Virus record (IMG/VR): IMGVR_UViG_3300022602_001935
Coordinates: 1 to 56,956 of that record
Strand: one strand, 5' to 3'
DNA: 56,956 nt
Source of the DNA: a virus
The notes below the pieces were generated by a model. That model was not told the DNA's origin, ran no database searches, and saw nothing but the letters and a program-made list of their open reading frames with translations. The position numbers were made by a program, and so were the translations under genes. This document shows positions 29,378 to 37,012 of the stretch, in pieces (position 1 is the first letter of the stretch; each line of letters begins with the position of its first letter).

Positions 29378-30127
29378 TTATTCGATAGAATCTTCCTTAT
29401 AGATTTTAAGTATTTCTTTTACCACAGGGTGACGTTCTACGTCTTTTGCCTCAAACCTTGCCATCGCAATCATACGATACTCACCTCCTTGGCCGTATAA
29501 TTCGCAAAATTGTAGCAAGCCGTTCTCTGTAGGACGGTCCGCTTGATTTAAATCTCCTGTGACTACCATGCGGGAGTTTTCTCCCAATCGAGTTAATAAC
29601 ATTTTCATCTGTGACGGTGTGGCGTTTTGCATTTCGTCTGCTATTACAAACGCATTTTTAAAAGTTCGTCCACGCATATATGCAAGTGGGCTAATTTCAA
29701 TTATGCCATCCTCAAGCATTTCTTGAATTTCTTTTGGATGATAATACTCTTCGAAAACATCAAATATCGGTCGTGTCCACGGTTCCATCTTTTGATTTAG
29801 AGTACCGGGTAAGAATCCATGTTCTTCATCCACACTGACCGCTGGCCTTGTGACTATAATTTTAGAAATTTCTCCCTCTTTGTATAGTTTAATAGCCATT
29901 TGTACAGCCAACATTGTTTTACCTGTTCCCGCAGGACCAATGGCAAATACAATGAATTTTTTAGGATTTTTTAAGAATTCTACGTAGTGCTCTTGAGATA
30001 GATTACGTGGAACAACAACGACTTGTTGTTTTCTGCGCAGATAATGCTTGATTTGAATCAAATTTTGGTCCTGTTGTTCAGGACGAGTATTTGTAAATAC
30101 TCTTTCTTTACGTTTTGCTCTGGACAA
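29378..30127 (-). CDS. phoH: PhoH-like P-loop ATPase
   Basis: 249 aa from TTG at 30127, favoured because AGGAGG lies 5 nt upstream; an in-frame ATG at 30154 without a ribosome site would add nine residues. Walker A is seen as G-P-A-G-T-G-K-T and Walker B as V-I-A-D-E-M-Q-N, followed by the PhoH signature T-G-D-L-N-Q-A-D. PhoH proteins are RNA-helicase-like ATPases (often beside RNases) and are a frequent auxiliary gene of aquatic phages, though the link to phosphate is uncertain. It is transcribed opposite to its neighbours from its own promoter. Confidence 0.88.
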   Translation of the reverse strand: MSRAKRKERVFTNTRPEQQDQNLIQIKHYLRRKQQVVVVPRNLSQEHYVEFLKNPKKFIVFAIGPAGTGKTMLAVQMAIKLYKEGEISKIIVTRPAVSVDEEHGFLPGTLNQKMEPWTRPIFDVFEEYYHPKEIQEMLEDGIIEISPLAYMRGRTFKNAFVIADEMQNATPSQMKMLLTRLGENSRMVVTGDLNQADRPTENGLLQFCELYGQGGEYRMIAMARFEAKDVERHPVVKEILKIYKEDSIE

Positions 30128-30179
30128 TATTGCCTCCTTTTGAGCGACCTGCATAGATATTTACTTTGATTCTTTAAAA

Positions 30180-30208
30180 ACTATATCAAATAGGCTTTTT
30201 TGGATCAA
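30180..30208 (-). promoter_or_regulatory. Sigma70-type promoter for phoH
   Basis: On the minus strand: TTGATC at 30208-30203, 17-bp spacer, TATAGT at 30185-30180. It sits about 50 nt upstream of the TTG start of phoH. Confidence 0.6.
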
Positions 30209-30216
30209 CATAAATA
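30209..30216 (+). promoter_or_regulatory. Candidate late promoter before the 30.2-kb operon
   Basis: CATAAATA, one base off the T4 late octamer, 21 nt before the ATG at 30238. It starts immediately past the -35 of the divergent phoH promoter. Confidence 0.45.
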
Positions 30217-30237
30217 GTACTACTTAAGAGATTCCTT

Positions 30238-30810
30238 ATGCACGATATTGTTGATGTTATAAAAAATATTCAGACTTTGTCCGCTAACGACAGTTCTTTC
30301 AATATCTTGAAAGACTTTGAACGTGTGTTAGACGAACTTGATCTGTATGTTTTCAAGAATTGGGAAGATGGCGAACTACTTGCTGGACCACAAGTAGAGC
30401 GTTATGCCGTTACCTGTAAATTCTTATGGCCCAGAGAAGACATGCCAGATCCCGATGGCGCAAAACGATTATTAGACTACGGCTGTAAAGTAACATATCA
30501 AAAAGAAAATATGTTAGTTCCACGCAAGGTCCGTAGCCCAGGCGACTTCCGCCCAGGTACAAAGAAAGGTAAAATAGATGCTCATCCTATTTGGGTTGTA
30601 AGTATTACTATACCTAAAAAATTAATGCAGGATATATTCCAAGGCTTTGTTGATCGTGAGAATAGAGAAATTGCAGACCATATGCACACTGAGCAGATCA
30701 ATCAACAGATGAATCAGGCCAATGCCGCACAAGAAACAGCCGGAGGGGCAATGGAGCCCGAACCAGCACCAACTCCAGGAGCAACTGATGTACCGCCGCC
30801 GACTGCTTGA
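30238..30810 (+). CDS. Conserved phage protein, probable virion or assembly component
   Basis: 190 aa. The opening (I-V-D-V-I-K-N-I-Q-T-L then F-x-I-L-K-D-F-E-R-V-L-D-E-L-D) is well structured; the last 35 residues are Gln/Asn- then Pro/Ala/Thr-rich and disordered. I recall relatives in aquatic T4-like phages without function. It begins the operon running through the lysis genes, behind a late-type promoter, which points to a late product. It overlaps the next gene by 23 nt. Confidence 0.55.
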   Translation: MHDIVDVIKNIQTLSANDSSFNILKDFERVLDELDLYVFKNWEDGELLAGPQVERYAVTCKFLWPREDMPDPDGAKRLLDYGCKVTYQKENMLVPRKVRSPGDFRPGTKKGKIDAHPIWVVSITIPKKLMQDIFQGFVDRENREIADHMHTEQINQQMNQANAAQETAGGAMEPEPAPTPGATDVPPPTA

Positions 30811-31537
30811 AGGCCTTAGAGCCAAAGACCTAAAAGGGTTCGTTGAAAATACTTTTACTGTTGATCAGTATACCAGTAAGATGGGCGAGGATCGAGATGT
30901 AGTTGTTATTGGATTTAAAGTCAATGACAAAGCCCCTGCTCTTGACCTAATGGAGTTTATTGAAAAAGGTTATAAATTTGTTCTTGATGCTGACATGAGT
31001 TCAGGTGAAGAACGTGACGGACACTATCAGGTGTTTGTTGAAATGGAACGTACTCGACATGTTCCTATCTATCTCAAAGATTTATTAAACGGTATCAGTC
31101 AATTAACTGACAACTATGATTGGCGTTTCCGTTATCACAAAGAAATGAAGAGTCATGAATTTACAGAACAGACAATTGTAGAGCATGTACCTTTAGATCA
31201 AACAAGTTACAAAATGAAAATGATGGAATCTAGAACTGAAGCAGTTCGTAGATTCTTTAATCAAACTGCATTTGACAGTATTCAATTAGACGAAGATAAT
31301 ACTATTACAATCAGTAAACCTTATTCAGGTTCAGTTACACTACAACTATTAGCATTTGGAAATTATTCAGAAGTTAAAGACAGTATTCAAGGTGGACTTC
31401 AATTAGACGAAACAAGTCAAAGTCAGGTTACATTCCTTGAAAAGTATTTGGGCAATTACGAACTACATAAAATTGCAGATAAATTTTTAATTAGGAACGG
31501 TAACAAAGCAATGATCTTTGCGAAGGAACGTTGGTAA
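30788..31537 (+). CDS. Conserved phage protein, probable virion or assembly component
   Basis: 249 aa from ATG at 30788, chosen for AGGAG 6 nt upstream. Alpha/beta protein with E-G-L-R-A-K-D-L-K-G-F-V at the start, D-L-M-E-F-I-E-K-G-Y near 55, and a mid-region M-K-M-M-E-S-R-T-E-A-V-R-R-F-F. A pair with the preceding gene is conserved in my memory of related phages, but no activity is known. It overlaps both neighbours, sharing its last base with the ATG of the spanin-like gene. Confidence 0.55.
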   Translation: MYRRRLLEGLRAKDLKGFVENTFTVDQYTSKMGEDRDVVVIGFKVNDKAPALDLMEFIEKGYKFVLDADMSSGEERDGHYQVFVEMERTRHVPIYLKDLLNGISQLTDNYDWRFRYHKEMKSHEFTEQTIVEHVPLDQTSYKMKMMESRTEAVRRFFNQTAFDSIQLDEDNTITISKPYSGSVTLQLLAFGNYSEVKDSIQGGLQLDETSQSQVTFLEKYLGNYELHKIADKFLIRNGNKAMIFAKERW

Positions 31538-32004
31538 TGTGGTTCTTGAGTTTTATCCCAGATAGCATTTTATTAATGGCTATCTATTCAGTTATAGCCG
31601 CCGGAGCAGGACTATATCTGTTAGGAATGTTTTTAAAATTCTTTCCATCACTAAGTCTTTATAGAGAACCAATTAGAATTTTAGCAACCCTACTAATAAT
31701 TGCCGGAGTTTATTTTTACGGTAGTTACGATACAGAAATGAAATGGCGTGCCAGAGTTGCTGAAGTACAGGCCAAAGTAGAAGAATACAAAAAAGAAAGT
31801 GACGATGCTAATACAAAATTAGCCGCCAAAAGTAAAGAAAAACAAAAAGTGCGTGTCGAATATTACGCACAAGTTAAAGAACGTATTGTAGAAAAAGCAG
31901 TACAGATAGATGCCAAGTGCGAATTAGATCCCGAAGTTGCTAAACTACACAATCAAGCGGCAGGCAATCCAGCAGGTAAAGTAACTGTAGGAGAAGTCAA
32001 ATGA
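31537..32004 (+). CDS. Inner-membrane spanin-like protein (Rz analogue)
   Basis: 155 aa from ATG at 31537, with AAGGAA 8 nt upstream. Two hydrophobic helices (about residues 10-31 and 44-62) are followed by about 60 residues of Lys/Glu/Ala-rich coiled coil and a C-terminal tail with a single Cys. i-Spanins normally have one N-terminal helix and a periplasmic coiled coil; the second helix is unusual. The call rests mainly on its 4-nt overlap with a small lipoprotein gene and on the endolysin downstream. Confidence 0.55.
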   Translation: MWFLSFIPDSILLMAIYSVIAAGAGLYLLGMFLKFFPSLSLYREPIRILATLLIIAGVYFYGSYDTEMKWRARVAEVQAKVEEYKKESDDANTKLAAKSKEKQKVRVEYYAQVKERIVEKAVQIDAKCELDPEVAKLHNQAAGNPAGKVTVGEVK

Positions 32005-32270
32005 TAAGATATTCAATCATTGCCGCAGTATTGTTGCTAACTGCGTGTGCAACTCCTGTTCCAGTTATTCCGCCCTGGCCTAATACTCCAGATGATCTAA
32101 AAATTACTTGCCCTGATTTGAAAACAGTAGATGAAACTACTACAAAATTAAGTGATATAGTTGGCACAGTCACAGCCAATTATCAACAATACTATGACTG
32201 TAAGGGTAAAGTAGACGACTGGATTGAATGGTACAACACACAAAAATCTTTACAAAGTAAAATAAAATGA
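32001..32270 (+). CDS. Outer-membrane lipoprotein, o-spanin-like (Rz1 analogue)
   Basis: 89 aa. Signal peptide with a lipobox L-L-T-A-C16, then a Pro-rich stretch (T-P-V-P-V-I-P-P-W-P) as in Rz1 proteins, then a helix with two Cys. The mature lipoprotein would anchor in the outer membrane and pair with the i-spanin to fuse the membranes at the last step of lysis. Overlaps of 4 nt with the genes on both sides support a coupled cassette. Confidence 0.65.
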   Translation: MIRYSIIAAVLLLTACATPVPVIPPWPNTPDDLKITCPDLKTVDETTTKLSDIVGTVTANYQQYYDCKGKVDDWIEWYNTQKSLQSKIK

Positions 32271-32674
32271 AAAAACTACTATTAGTATTGGTATTGTCCT
32301 TAGCAGGTTGTTCAACTGTAGAAACACTTAAAGAAACGTTCTTTATGAAGTACGATCCTAATGAGTACGCACAGATTACATCGATTAGAACCAATGCTCA
32401 ACTGGCAACAACATCTTGTGATAAGCCAGATGATGCCAAAGTTAATGCACAAGGGCTGTCAAAGCAAACTGCTCTGTTTAAAAATCAAACAGAATTCTTA
32501 CCATACAACACAAAAGTTATTGCTTCTGCGGGAGAACTGGACGCAATGGCACAAGGTTTATTAACACAGTATCAAAAAGGACCAGTAAGTCCTGTATTTT
32601 GTAAAATTAAGTTTGATTCAATAGCCAAGTCGGCTGAGATAATTCAGAAAACCGTAGGAGCAAAACCAAGATGA
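32267..32674 (+). CDS. Second small lipoprotein in the lysis cassette
   Basis: 135 aa with a classical lipobox L-S-L-A-G-C15. The mature part is hydrophilic, with two further Cys (T-S-C-D-K and V-F-C-K-I) and a helical region. It might be an accessory spanin, a superinfection-exclusion or cell-surface protein, or take over the o-spanin role from the preceding lipoprotein. No family is recognised. It overlaps the next gene by 4 nt. Confidence 0.6.
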   Translation: MKKLLLVLVLSLAGCSTVETLKETFFMKYDPNEYAQITSIRTNAQLATTSCDKPDDAKVNAQGLSKQTALFKNQTEFLPYNTKVIASAGELDAMAQGLLTQYQKGPVSPVFCKIKFDSIAKSAEIIQKTVGAKPR

Positions 32675-32934
32675 GCCAAGAACAAATACAATACAATCAA
32701 AGCCTGTTGGCCAGTATCAGCAGTCAAAACCCAGATGTAATGTCTGCGGCCGCAACTGTTAATCAATATACAGAAATGTGTAAAGCAGGACAGATTACAC
32801 CAGCGGAATATGCTGAACTAATCAAAGACATACAACGTCAAATCAACATACAGGCAAACATGGCAGAACTTGAAGCCATGGAAAAATTAAATACAGCCAT
32901 CAACGGTTTGATTACTGTTGCTGGAATGGCATAA
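32671..32934 (+). CDS. Small conserved protein between lipoprotein and endolysin
   Basis: 87 aa, helical and Gln/Ala-rich (I-Q-Y-N-Q-S-L-L-A-S-I-S, then E-L-I-K-D-I-Q-R-Q-I-N-I-Q). The last 15 residues are mildly hydrophobic (L-N-T-A-I-N-G-L-I-T-V-A-G-M-A). No clear transmembrane helix, so a holin call is not supported. Related small proteins are, from memory, found in aquatic T4-like phages. Confidence 0.55.
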   Translation: MSQEQIQYNQSLLASISSQNPDVMSAAATVNQYTEMCKAGQITPAEYAELIKDIQRQINIQANMAELEAMEKLNTAINGLITVAGMA

Positions 32935-32944
32935 AGGAGACACC

Positions 32945-33568
32945 ATGGCAGATTTTATTTTATCAAGAGATCAATTAGCACAGATTATACCAAAAAATCC
33001 TTATATCGATCATTGGTATAATGCACTATCGCAAGCATTGCCTGATTATGATATCAACACAACACCACGTGTTGCGGCTTTCTTAGCACAATGCGGGCAC
33101 GAATCAGGCGACTTTATATTCTTACAAGAGAATTTAAACTATAAAGCAGAAAGTCTGATGCGTGTATGGCCTAAATACTTTCCTGATATAGAGGTTGCTA
33201 ATCAGTATGCTCATAACCCCGAAAAGATTGCTAACAGAGCCTATGCAGGGCGTATGGGTAACGGTCCAGAAGAGTCAGGTGATGGTTGGGCACACTGCGG
33301 TCGTGGCTTAATTCAACTAACTGGTCGTGCTAACTATCAAGCGTTTGCTGACAGCATAGAAACTCCAATTCAAGATATCCCACACTACTTGGCTACATTT
33401 GAAGGAGCAGTTCAATCAGCATGTTGGTTCTGGGAATCAAACAATCTAAATGCTGTAGCCGATGCTGGTGATATGGTTAAAATGACTAAAATCATCAATG
33501 GCGGAACATTAGGATTAGACGATCGTGTAGCCCGCTTTAACAAAATTACAAACATTTTGAGAGCCTAA
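32945..33568 (+). CDS. Endolysin, glycoside hydrolase family 19 (chitinase-type lysozyme)
   Basis: 207 aa from ATG at 32945, with AAGGAGA just upstream. GH19 signatures: A-A-F-L-A-Q-C-G-H-E-S-G with E53 as the catalytic acid, N-R-A-Y-A-G-R-M-G-N-G near 98, and W-A-H-C-G-R-G-L-I-Q-L-T-G-R-A-N-Y near 115-131. It cleaves peptidoglycan between amino sugars. There is no signal peptide, so a holin is needed, and none is clearly present next to it. It ends the lysis cassette. Confidence 0.9.
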   Translation: MADFILSRDQLAQIIPKNPYIDHWYNALSQALPDYDINTTPRVAAFLAQCGHESGDFIFLQENLNYKAESLMRVWPKYFPDIEVANQYAHNPEKIANRAYAGRMGNGPEESGDGWAHCGRGLIQLTGRANYQAFADSIETPIQDIPHYLATFEGAVQSACWFWESNNLNAVADAGDMVKMTKIINGGTLGLDDRVARFNKITNILRA

Positions 33569-33594
33569 ATAAAGTACCAACTTTAGTTTATTAT

Positions 33595-33636
33595 AAACCG
33601 CTTTAAATATTAAGTTGTAATATTATGGAGCGGTTT
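33595..33636 (+). terminator. Probable intrinsic terminator after the endolysin
   Basis: AAACCGCT at 33595-33602 pairs with AGCGGTTT at 33629-33636, enclosing a smaller AATATT/AATATT stem, and a T-run follows. The hairpin ends 4 nt before the next ATG (33641), so it could also control that start. Confidence 0.5.
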
Positions 33637-33640
33637 TCTG

Positions 33641-34414
33641 ATGGATCCACTAACCCTCTTTGCGTTAGCAAATGGCGCTGTTCAAGCAGTTAAAAAAGGG
33701 TGTCAACTTTATAAGGACATCAAAGGCGCTGCCGGTGAAGTAAAATCGGTCCTTAAAGACCTTGACGAACAATTTGCCAACAACCATAAAGACAAACCGG
33801 CTACAGTTGCGCAACGTAATGCTTACATAGAAGAAAAAAATCGTGTAATCGAATTAAACAAAAAACAAGGCGAAACAGCCGGTATCTATCAAGAGTTGGC
33901 CAACTACCTTGGTGACTTCTTTGACAACATGAACAAGTGTATGGCGGTCATCGAAGAAGAAGAACGTAAAAATCGTGAAGAAATCTACGAAGGTGAAGAC
34001 AGTTTAGGTCGCCGTGCTCTACAACTTGTTATAATGAAAAAACAGTTAGAGCAAATGGCTATAGAACTCCGTGAAATGATGATTTACGATTCGCCTCCAG
34101 AACTTGGTGCTCTATGGACAGATGTTAGCGAAATGATGAAAACAATGGGAGAACAACAAAAAGTTCTGCTATTAAAAAAAATGCGAGCAGATGAGGTAGT
34201 TGCTAAAAGACGTGCGGCTATTCGTAAGAAACTTAGAGATGAAGCAATATGGGGTGTAATCTTACTATTTGGAATATTTGTCTTATCAAGTATGTTTTTA
34301 TGGGTGGCATACGATCGACAACAAAAATATCCACAGTATGGTAATGGATTATTTCCCAAAACTGAAAAACAACGTAGAGCGGAAGCCGAACCGCAAATTT
34401 ACATCGGCAGATAA
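33641..34414 (+). CDS. Coiled-coil protein with one C-terminal transmembrane helix
   Basis: 257 aa. Residues 25-200 are highly charged, with long heptad-like helices (E-E-E-E-R-K-N-R-E-E, L-V-I-M-K-K-Q-L-E-Q-M); a hydrophobic helix lies at about 206-226 (W-G-V-I-L-L-F-G-I-F-V-L). The topology resembles membrane-tethered phage proteins of unknown role, seen in aquatic T4-like phages. No ribosome site is evident and a hairpin sits right before the start. Confidence 0.55.
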   Translation: MDPLTLFALANGAVQAVKKGCQLYKDIKGAAGEVKSVLKDLDEQFANNHKDKPATVAQRNAYIEEKNRVIELNKKQGETAGIYQELANYLGDFFDNMNKCMAVIEEEERKNREEIYEGEDSLGRRALQLVIMKKQLEQMAIELREMMIYDSPPELGALWTDVSEMMKTMGEQQKVLLLKKMRADEVVAKRRAAIRKKLRDEAIWGVILLFGIFVLSSMFLWVAYDRQQKYPQYGNGLFPKTEKQRRAEAEPQIYIGR

Positions 34415-34417
34415 ATA
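34410..34417 (+). promoter_or_regulatory. Candidate late promoter
   Basis: GATAAATA, one base off the T4 late octamer, overlapping the previous stop and 28 nt before the ATG at 34446. Confidence 0.4.
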
Positions 34418-34445
34418 AAACTATACATAACACTGGAGCGAGTAA

Positions 34446-34742
34446 ATGTCACCACACAACGACATAAGATTAGTAAAATATCTATTTCTACTTATGCTAT
34501 TTCCTTTGGCTTTAGCAATGTGTAGTGGGGATAGATTCCGTTACCCTTGCCAAGATCCAAGTAATTGGGACAAGGATATGTGTAAATTTCCTGTATGTGA
34601 TGTGACAAGAACTTGTCCAGAGCACATATTTAAAGGTCAAAGAGACCCAAGATTAGGACCACCAAAAGATGACCCAACTAAAACAGATATTAAGCCGTTG
34701 GCTTCCGTCGTACCGTCACAAGGAGCAAACTGTGGAAAATAA
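34446..34742 (+). CDS. Small exported or membrane-anchored Cys-rich protein
   Basis: 98 aa. A hydrophobic segment at about residues 11-25 followed by A-M-C26 could be a signal anchor or a weak lipobox (Met before Cys is atypical). The rest has five more Cys (C35, then D-M-C, V-C, T-C, C near the end), suggesting disulphides in the periplasm. No family is recognised. The gene overlaps the following GTG start by 11 nt. Confidence 0.55.
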   Translation: MSPHNDIRLVKYLFLLMLFPLALAMCSGDRFRYPCQDPSNWDKDMCKFPVCDVTRTCPEHIFKGQRDPRLGPPKDDPTKTDIKPLASVVPSQGANCGK

Positions 34743-35394
34743 TAACAATCAACCACACCAACATATTTTTTACACAGAAGAGCAGTTAATGGCTCGTCTG
34801 AAATTCTTTATCGGTATCTGTTTATCATTGACATTGTTTGGTATTGTTTTTGTTGTGCTGTATTCATTAATTTTTGTAACACAACCATTGAATGCCATTA
34901 GCCCAATTGATCAAAAGTTTTTTGAACTTATTGTTCCTATTGCTACATTCTTAACAGGTACACTATCCGGTATCATGTTAGCAGGTAATGATAAGGACTC
35001 TCAGGCGGCAGCATTGAAGGCCGCAAACTCAGGGTGGGATCGTCCACCAACACCAATAAGTCCATCACCTGGAGGATTAAGTAATGGCGGATTCAGTTCA
35101 ACGACATCAGCAACAGGATTTGGCGGCGGGGCATCAGCATTTGGCGCACCTGCGGCAGGAGGATTCGGAGCACAAGCCAGTGGTTTTGGCTCAACACAAC
35201 CCGCAGGAGGCTTTGGCTCAAGTCCAAGCACTGGAGCGGCAGCGTTTGGGGGTAGCGGAGGCGGCTTTGGAAGCACACCTGCACCAGTTAGCACACCAGC
35301 GTTTACAGCACCAACAGAAACATTAACAGTAGAAGTAGTAACTGGATACGGTGGAAAGCCAGCACCAGTTCAACCACAACAACCAGCAATATAA
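34732..35394 (+). CDS. Two-helix membrane protein with FG-repeat tail
   Basis: 220 aa from GTG at 34732, with AAGGAGC upstream. Two hydrophobic helices (about residues 24-47 and 66-84) are followed, from residue 100 on, by a disordered Gly/Ser/Ala/Thr/Pro tail with seven Phe-Gly dipeptides (G-F-G or A-F-G) in about 55 residues. The tail composition is like FG-nucleoporin permeability domains. Its role is unknown; such tails can phase-separate or bind hydrophobic partners. A longer upstream ATG frame inside the previous gene lacks a ribosome site. Confidence 0.6.
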   Translation: MENNNNQPHQHIFYTEEQLMARLKFFIGICLSLTLFGIVFVVLYSLIFVTQPLNAISPIDQKFFELIVPIATFLTGTLSGIMLAGNDKDSQAAALKAANSGWDRPPTPISPSPGGLSNGGFSSTTSATGFGGGASAFGAPAAGGFGAQASGFGSTQPAGGFGSSPSTGAAAFGGSGGGFGSTPAPVSTPAFTAPTETLTVEVVTGYGGKPAPVQPQQPAI

Positions 35395-35403
35395 GGACAT
35401 AAC

Positions 35404-35607
35404 ATGAAAAAAATATTATTAGCATTATCACTTTTAGCATTTTTAGGCACAGCATTTGCCGAAGCAGAAGTTAAAGAAGTTTGCCACGATAAAGTAGACA
35501 AAGCGGGTAAACCTGTAAATGACAAAGAGGGTAAACCAGTTCAAGAATGTAAAAAAATCAAAGTACATAAGAAACTTGAAGGTACAGACGTTCCAGTTAA
35601 AAAATAA
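35404..35607 (+). CDS. Small periplasmic protein
   Basis: 67 aa with a clear Sec signal peptide: M-K-K then hydrophobic L-L-A-L-S-L-L-A-F-L and a cut after A-F-A. The mature 48 residues are Lys-rich with two Cys (V-C-H-D-K and E-C-K-K) that could form one disulphide. No family is recognised. It is the last gene before the dnaJ promoter. Confidence 0.6.
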   Translation: MKKILLALSLLAFLGTAFAEAEVKEVCHDKVDKAGKPVNDKEGKPVQECKKIKVHKKLEGTDVPVKK

Positions 35608-35613
35608 TCGGAC

Positions 35614-35642
35614 TTGACTTAGCCACAAAGGTATAGTATAAT
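35614..35642 (+). promoter_or_regulatory. Sigma70-type promoter for dnaJ-def-clpA
   Basis: TTGACT at 35614-35619, 17-bp spacer, TATAAT at 35637-35642; the start at 35667 is 25 nt downstream of the -10. The -10 box lies inside the inverted repeat listed separately. Confidence 0.75.
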
Positions 35643-35656
35643 TTTACTATACCTTT
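35627..35656 (+). promoter_or_regulatory. Perfect 12-bp inverted repeat over the dnaJ promoter
   Basis: AAAGGTATAGTA at 35627-35638 pairs exactly with 35645-35656, 6-nt loop, followed by TTTCTT. It covers the -10 and start region. It may be an operator for a dimeric repressor, or a weak terminator of the upstream operon. Confidence 0.5.
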
Positions 35657-35666
35657 TCTTATTAAC

Positions 35667-36497
35667 ATGTCAGATCACTATCAAACGTTAGGTGTTGGCA
35701 AAAATGCCAGTCCAGATGAAATTAAACGAGCATATCGCAAGTTAGCGAGCCAGCATCACCCCGACAAAGGTGGCGATACTCAAAAGTTTCAAGAAATTCA
35801 AGCCGCCTACGAAACACTTAGTGATCCTGCTAAACGATCCGAATACGATAATCCACAACCTCAGTTTGGCGGAGTGAACTTCGGGGGCGGCGGTATGCCT
35901 CCAGGCTTTGAAGATATATTTGGACAGATGTTTGGTAATAGTAATCCATTCTTTGGACAAGGATTTAGACAGCCGCAACATAGAAACAGTAATGTTCAGA
36001 TGCAGATGAATATTACATTAGAAGAAGCGTATCACGGTAAAGAAATAATCACAGATATACAATTACCCAGCGGACTTAAAACTGTAGAAATTAAAGTTCC
36101 TGCAGGCATTAGCACAGGACAAACACTTAGAGTTAGTGGTGCTGGAGAAAATATACATAGAGGAATGCCTCCCGGAGATCTACTAATTCAAATTAGCATA
36201 ATGAACCATCATAGATATTCTCGACAGGGCGACGATTTATACTCAGACATTCATTTAAGTGTTTGGGAAGCAATGGTCGGTACTGAACGAGATTTTATTT
36301 GTATCGATGGAACACAATTAAAAGTTGCAATACCACCAGGCATACAATTCGGTCAGGCAATTAGACTTGTAGGACGAGGCATGCCGCTATTACATCAAAC
36401 ACATTTTAAAGGGAATCAATTTCTTAAAGTGAATATAGAAATTCCAAGAAGTCTTACAGATCAACAAAAAGATCTTGTTCGCCAATTTATAAATTAA
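35667..36497 (+). CDS. dnaJ: DnaJ/CbpA-type J-domain co-chaperone
   Basis: 276 aa. J-domain at residues 1-65 with the H-P-D motif (H-H-P-D-K-G-G), a Gly/Phe-rich linker at 66-105, and the two beta-barrel C-terminal domains. The Cys-rich zinc finger of full DnaJ is missing, so it belongs to the CbpA-like class. It would stimulate host DnaK. The two genes after it are also protein-maturation genes (deformylase and ClpA), 11 and 0 nt apart, so they form one operon. Confidence 0.88.
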   Translation: MSDHYQTLGVGKNASPDEIKRAYRKLASQHHPDKGGDTQKFQEIQAAYETLSDPAKRSEYDNPQPQFGGVNFGGGGMPPGFEDIFGQMFGNSNPFFGQGFRQPQHRNSNVQMQMNITLEEAYHGKEIITDIQLPSGLKTVEIKVPAGISTGQTLRVSGAGENIHRGMPPGDLLIQISIMNHHRYSRQGDDLYSDIHLSVWEAMVGTERDFICIDGTQLKVAIPPGIQFGQAIRLVGRGMPLLHQTHFKGNQFLKVNIEIPRSLTDQQKDLVRQFIN

Positions 36498-36508
36498 ATA
36501 TTACAACC

Positions 36509-37012
36509 ATGCTAAAACTTGTAACATTTCCCAATACTATTCTTGCAGAACGCATGCCGGATTTTGATTTTGAAAATCCTGTGATGGATCCAAAAGAATT
36601 AGAAAAACAAATGATCGAATTTATGTTTGCCAATAATGGATTAGGTCTTGCCGCTAATCAAATCGGCATTCGTGCCCGTGTGTTTACCATGGGGCACAGT
36701 CAAGACCCAGACTCGGCACAGGCATTCTTTAACCCAATCATTGAAAACATTTCAGAAGAACTGTATGATGTGGAAGAAGGATGTTTGAGTTTCCCCGGAA
36801 TTTTTGTTAAAATAAAACGTCCCAGAAAGATTCAAGTCACTTATCAAACTTCATCAGGAGAAACTAAAACTGAAATATTAGAAGACTACAATGCCAAATG
36901 CTTCTTACACGAGTATGATCATTTAGAAGGCATTACATATAAAGACAGAACCAGCGCACTTAAATGGGCAATGGCAATTAAAAAATCAAAACCAAAGAGG
37001 AAGTTTAAGTAA
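36509..37012 (+). CDS. def: Peptide deformylase
   Basis: 167 aa, typical length. All three family motifs are present: G-L-A-A-N-Q-I-G near residue 46, E-G-C-L-S near 92, and H-E-Y-D-H near 134, giving the Cys and two His metal ligands and the catalytic Glu. It removes the formyl group from new proteins; phage-coded copies are common in aquatic phages and may favour turnover of short-lived host proteins. Directly joined to the clpA gene. Confidence 0.93.
   Translation: MLKLVTFPNTILAERMPDFDFENPVMDPKELEKQMIEFMFANNGLGLAANQIGIRARVFTMGHSQDPDSAQAFFNPIIENISEELYDVEEGCLSFPGIFVKIKRPRKIQVTYQTSSGETKTEILEDYNAKCFLHEYDHLEGITYKDRTSALKWAMAIKKSKPKRKFK

Noticed and set aside
32671-32934. Holin call for the 87-aa protein before the endolysin
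   Set aside because: No convincing transmembrane helix; only a weakly hydrophobic C-terminus.
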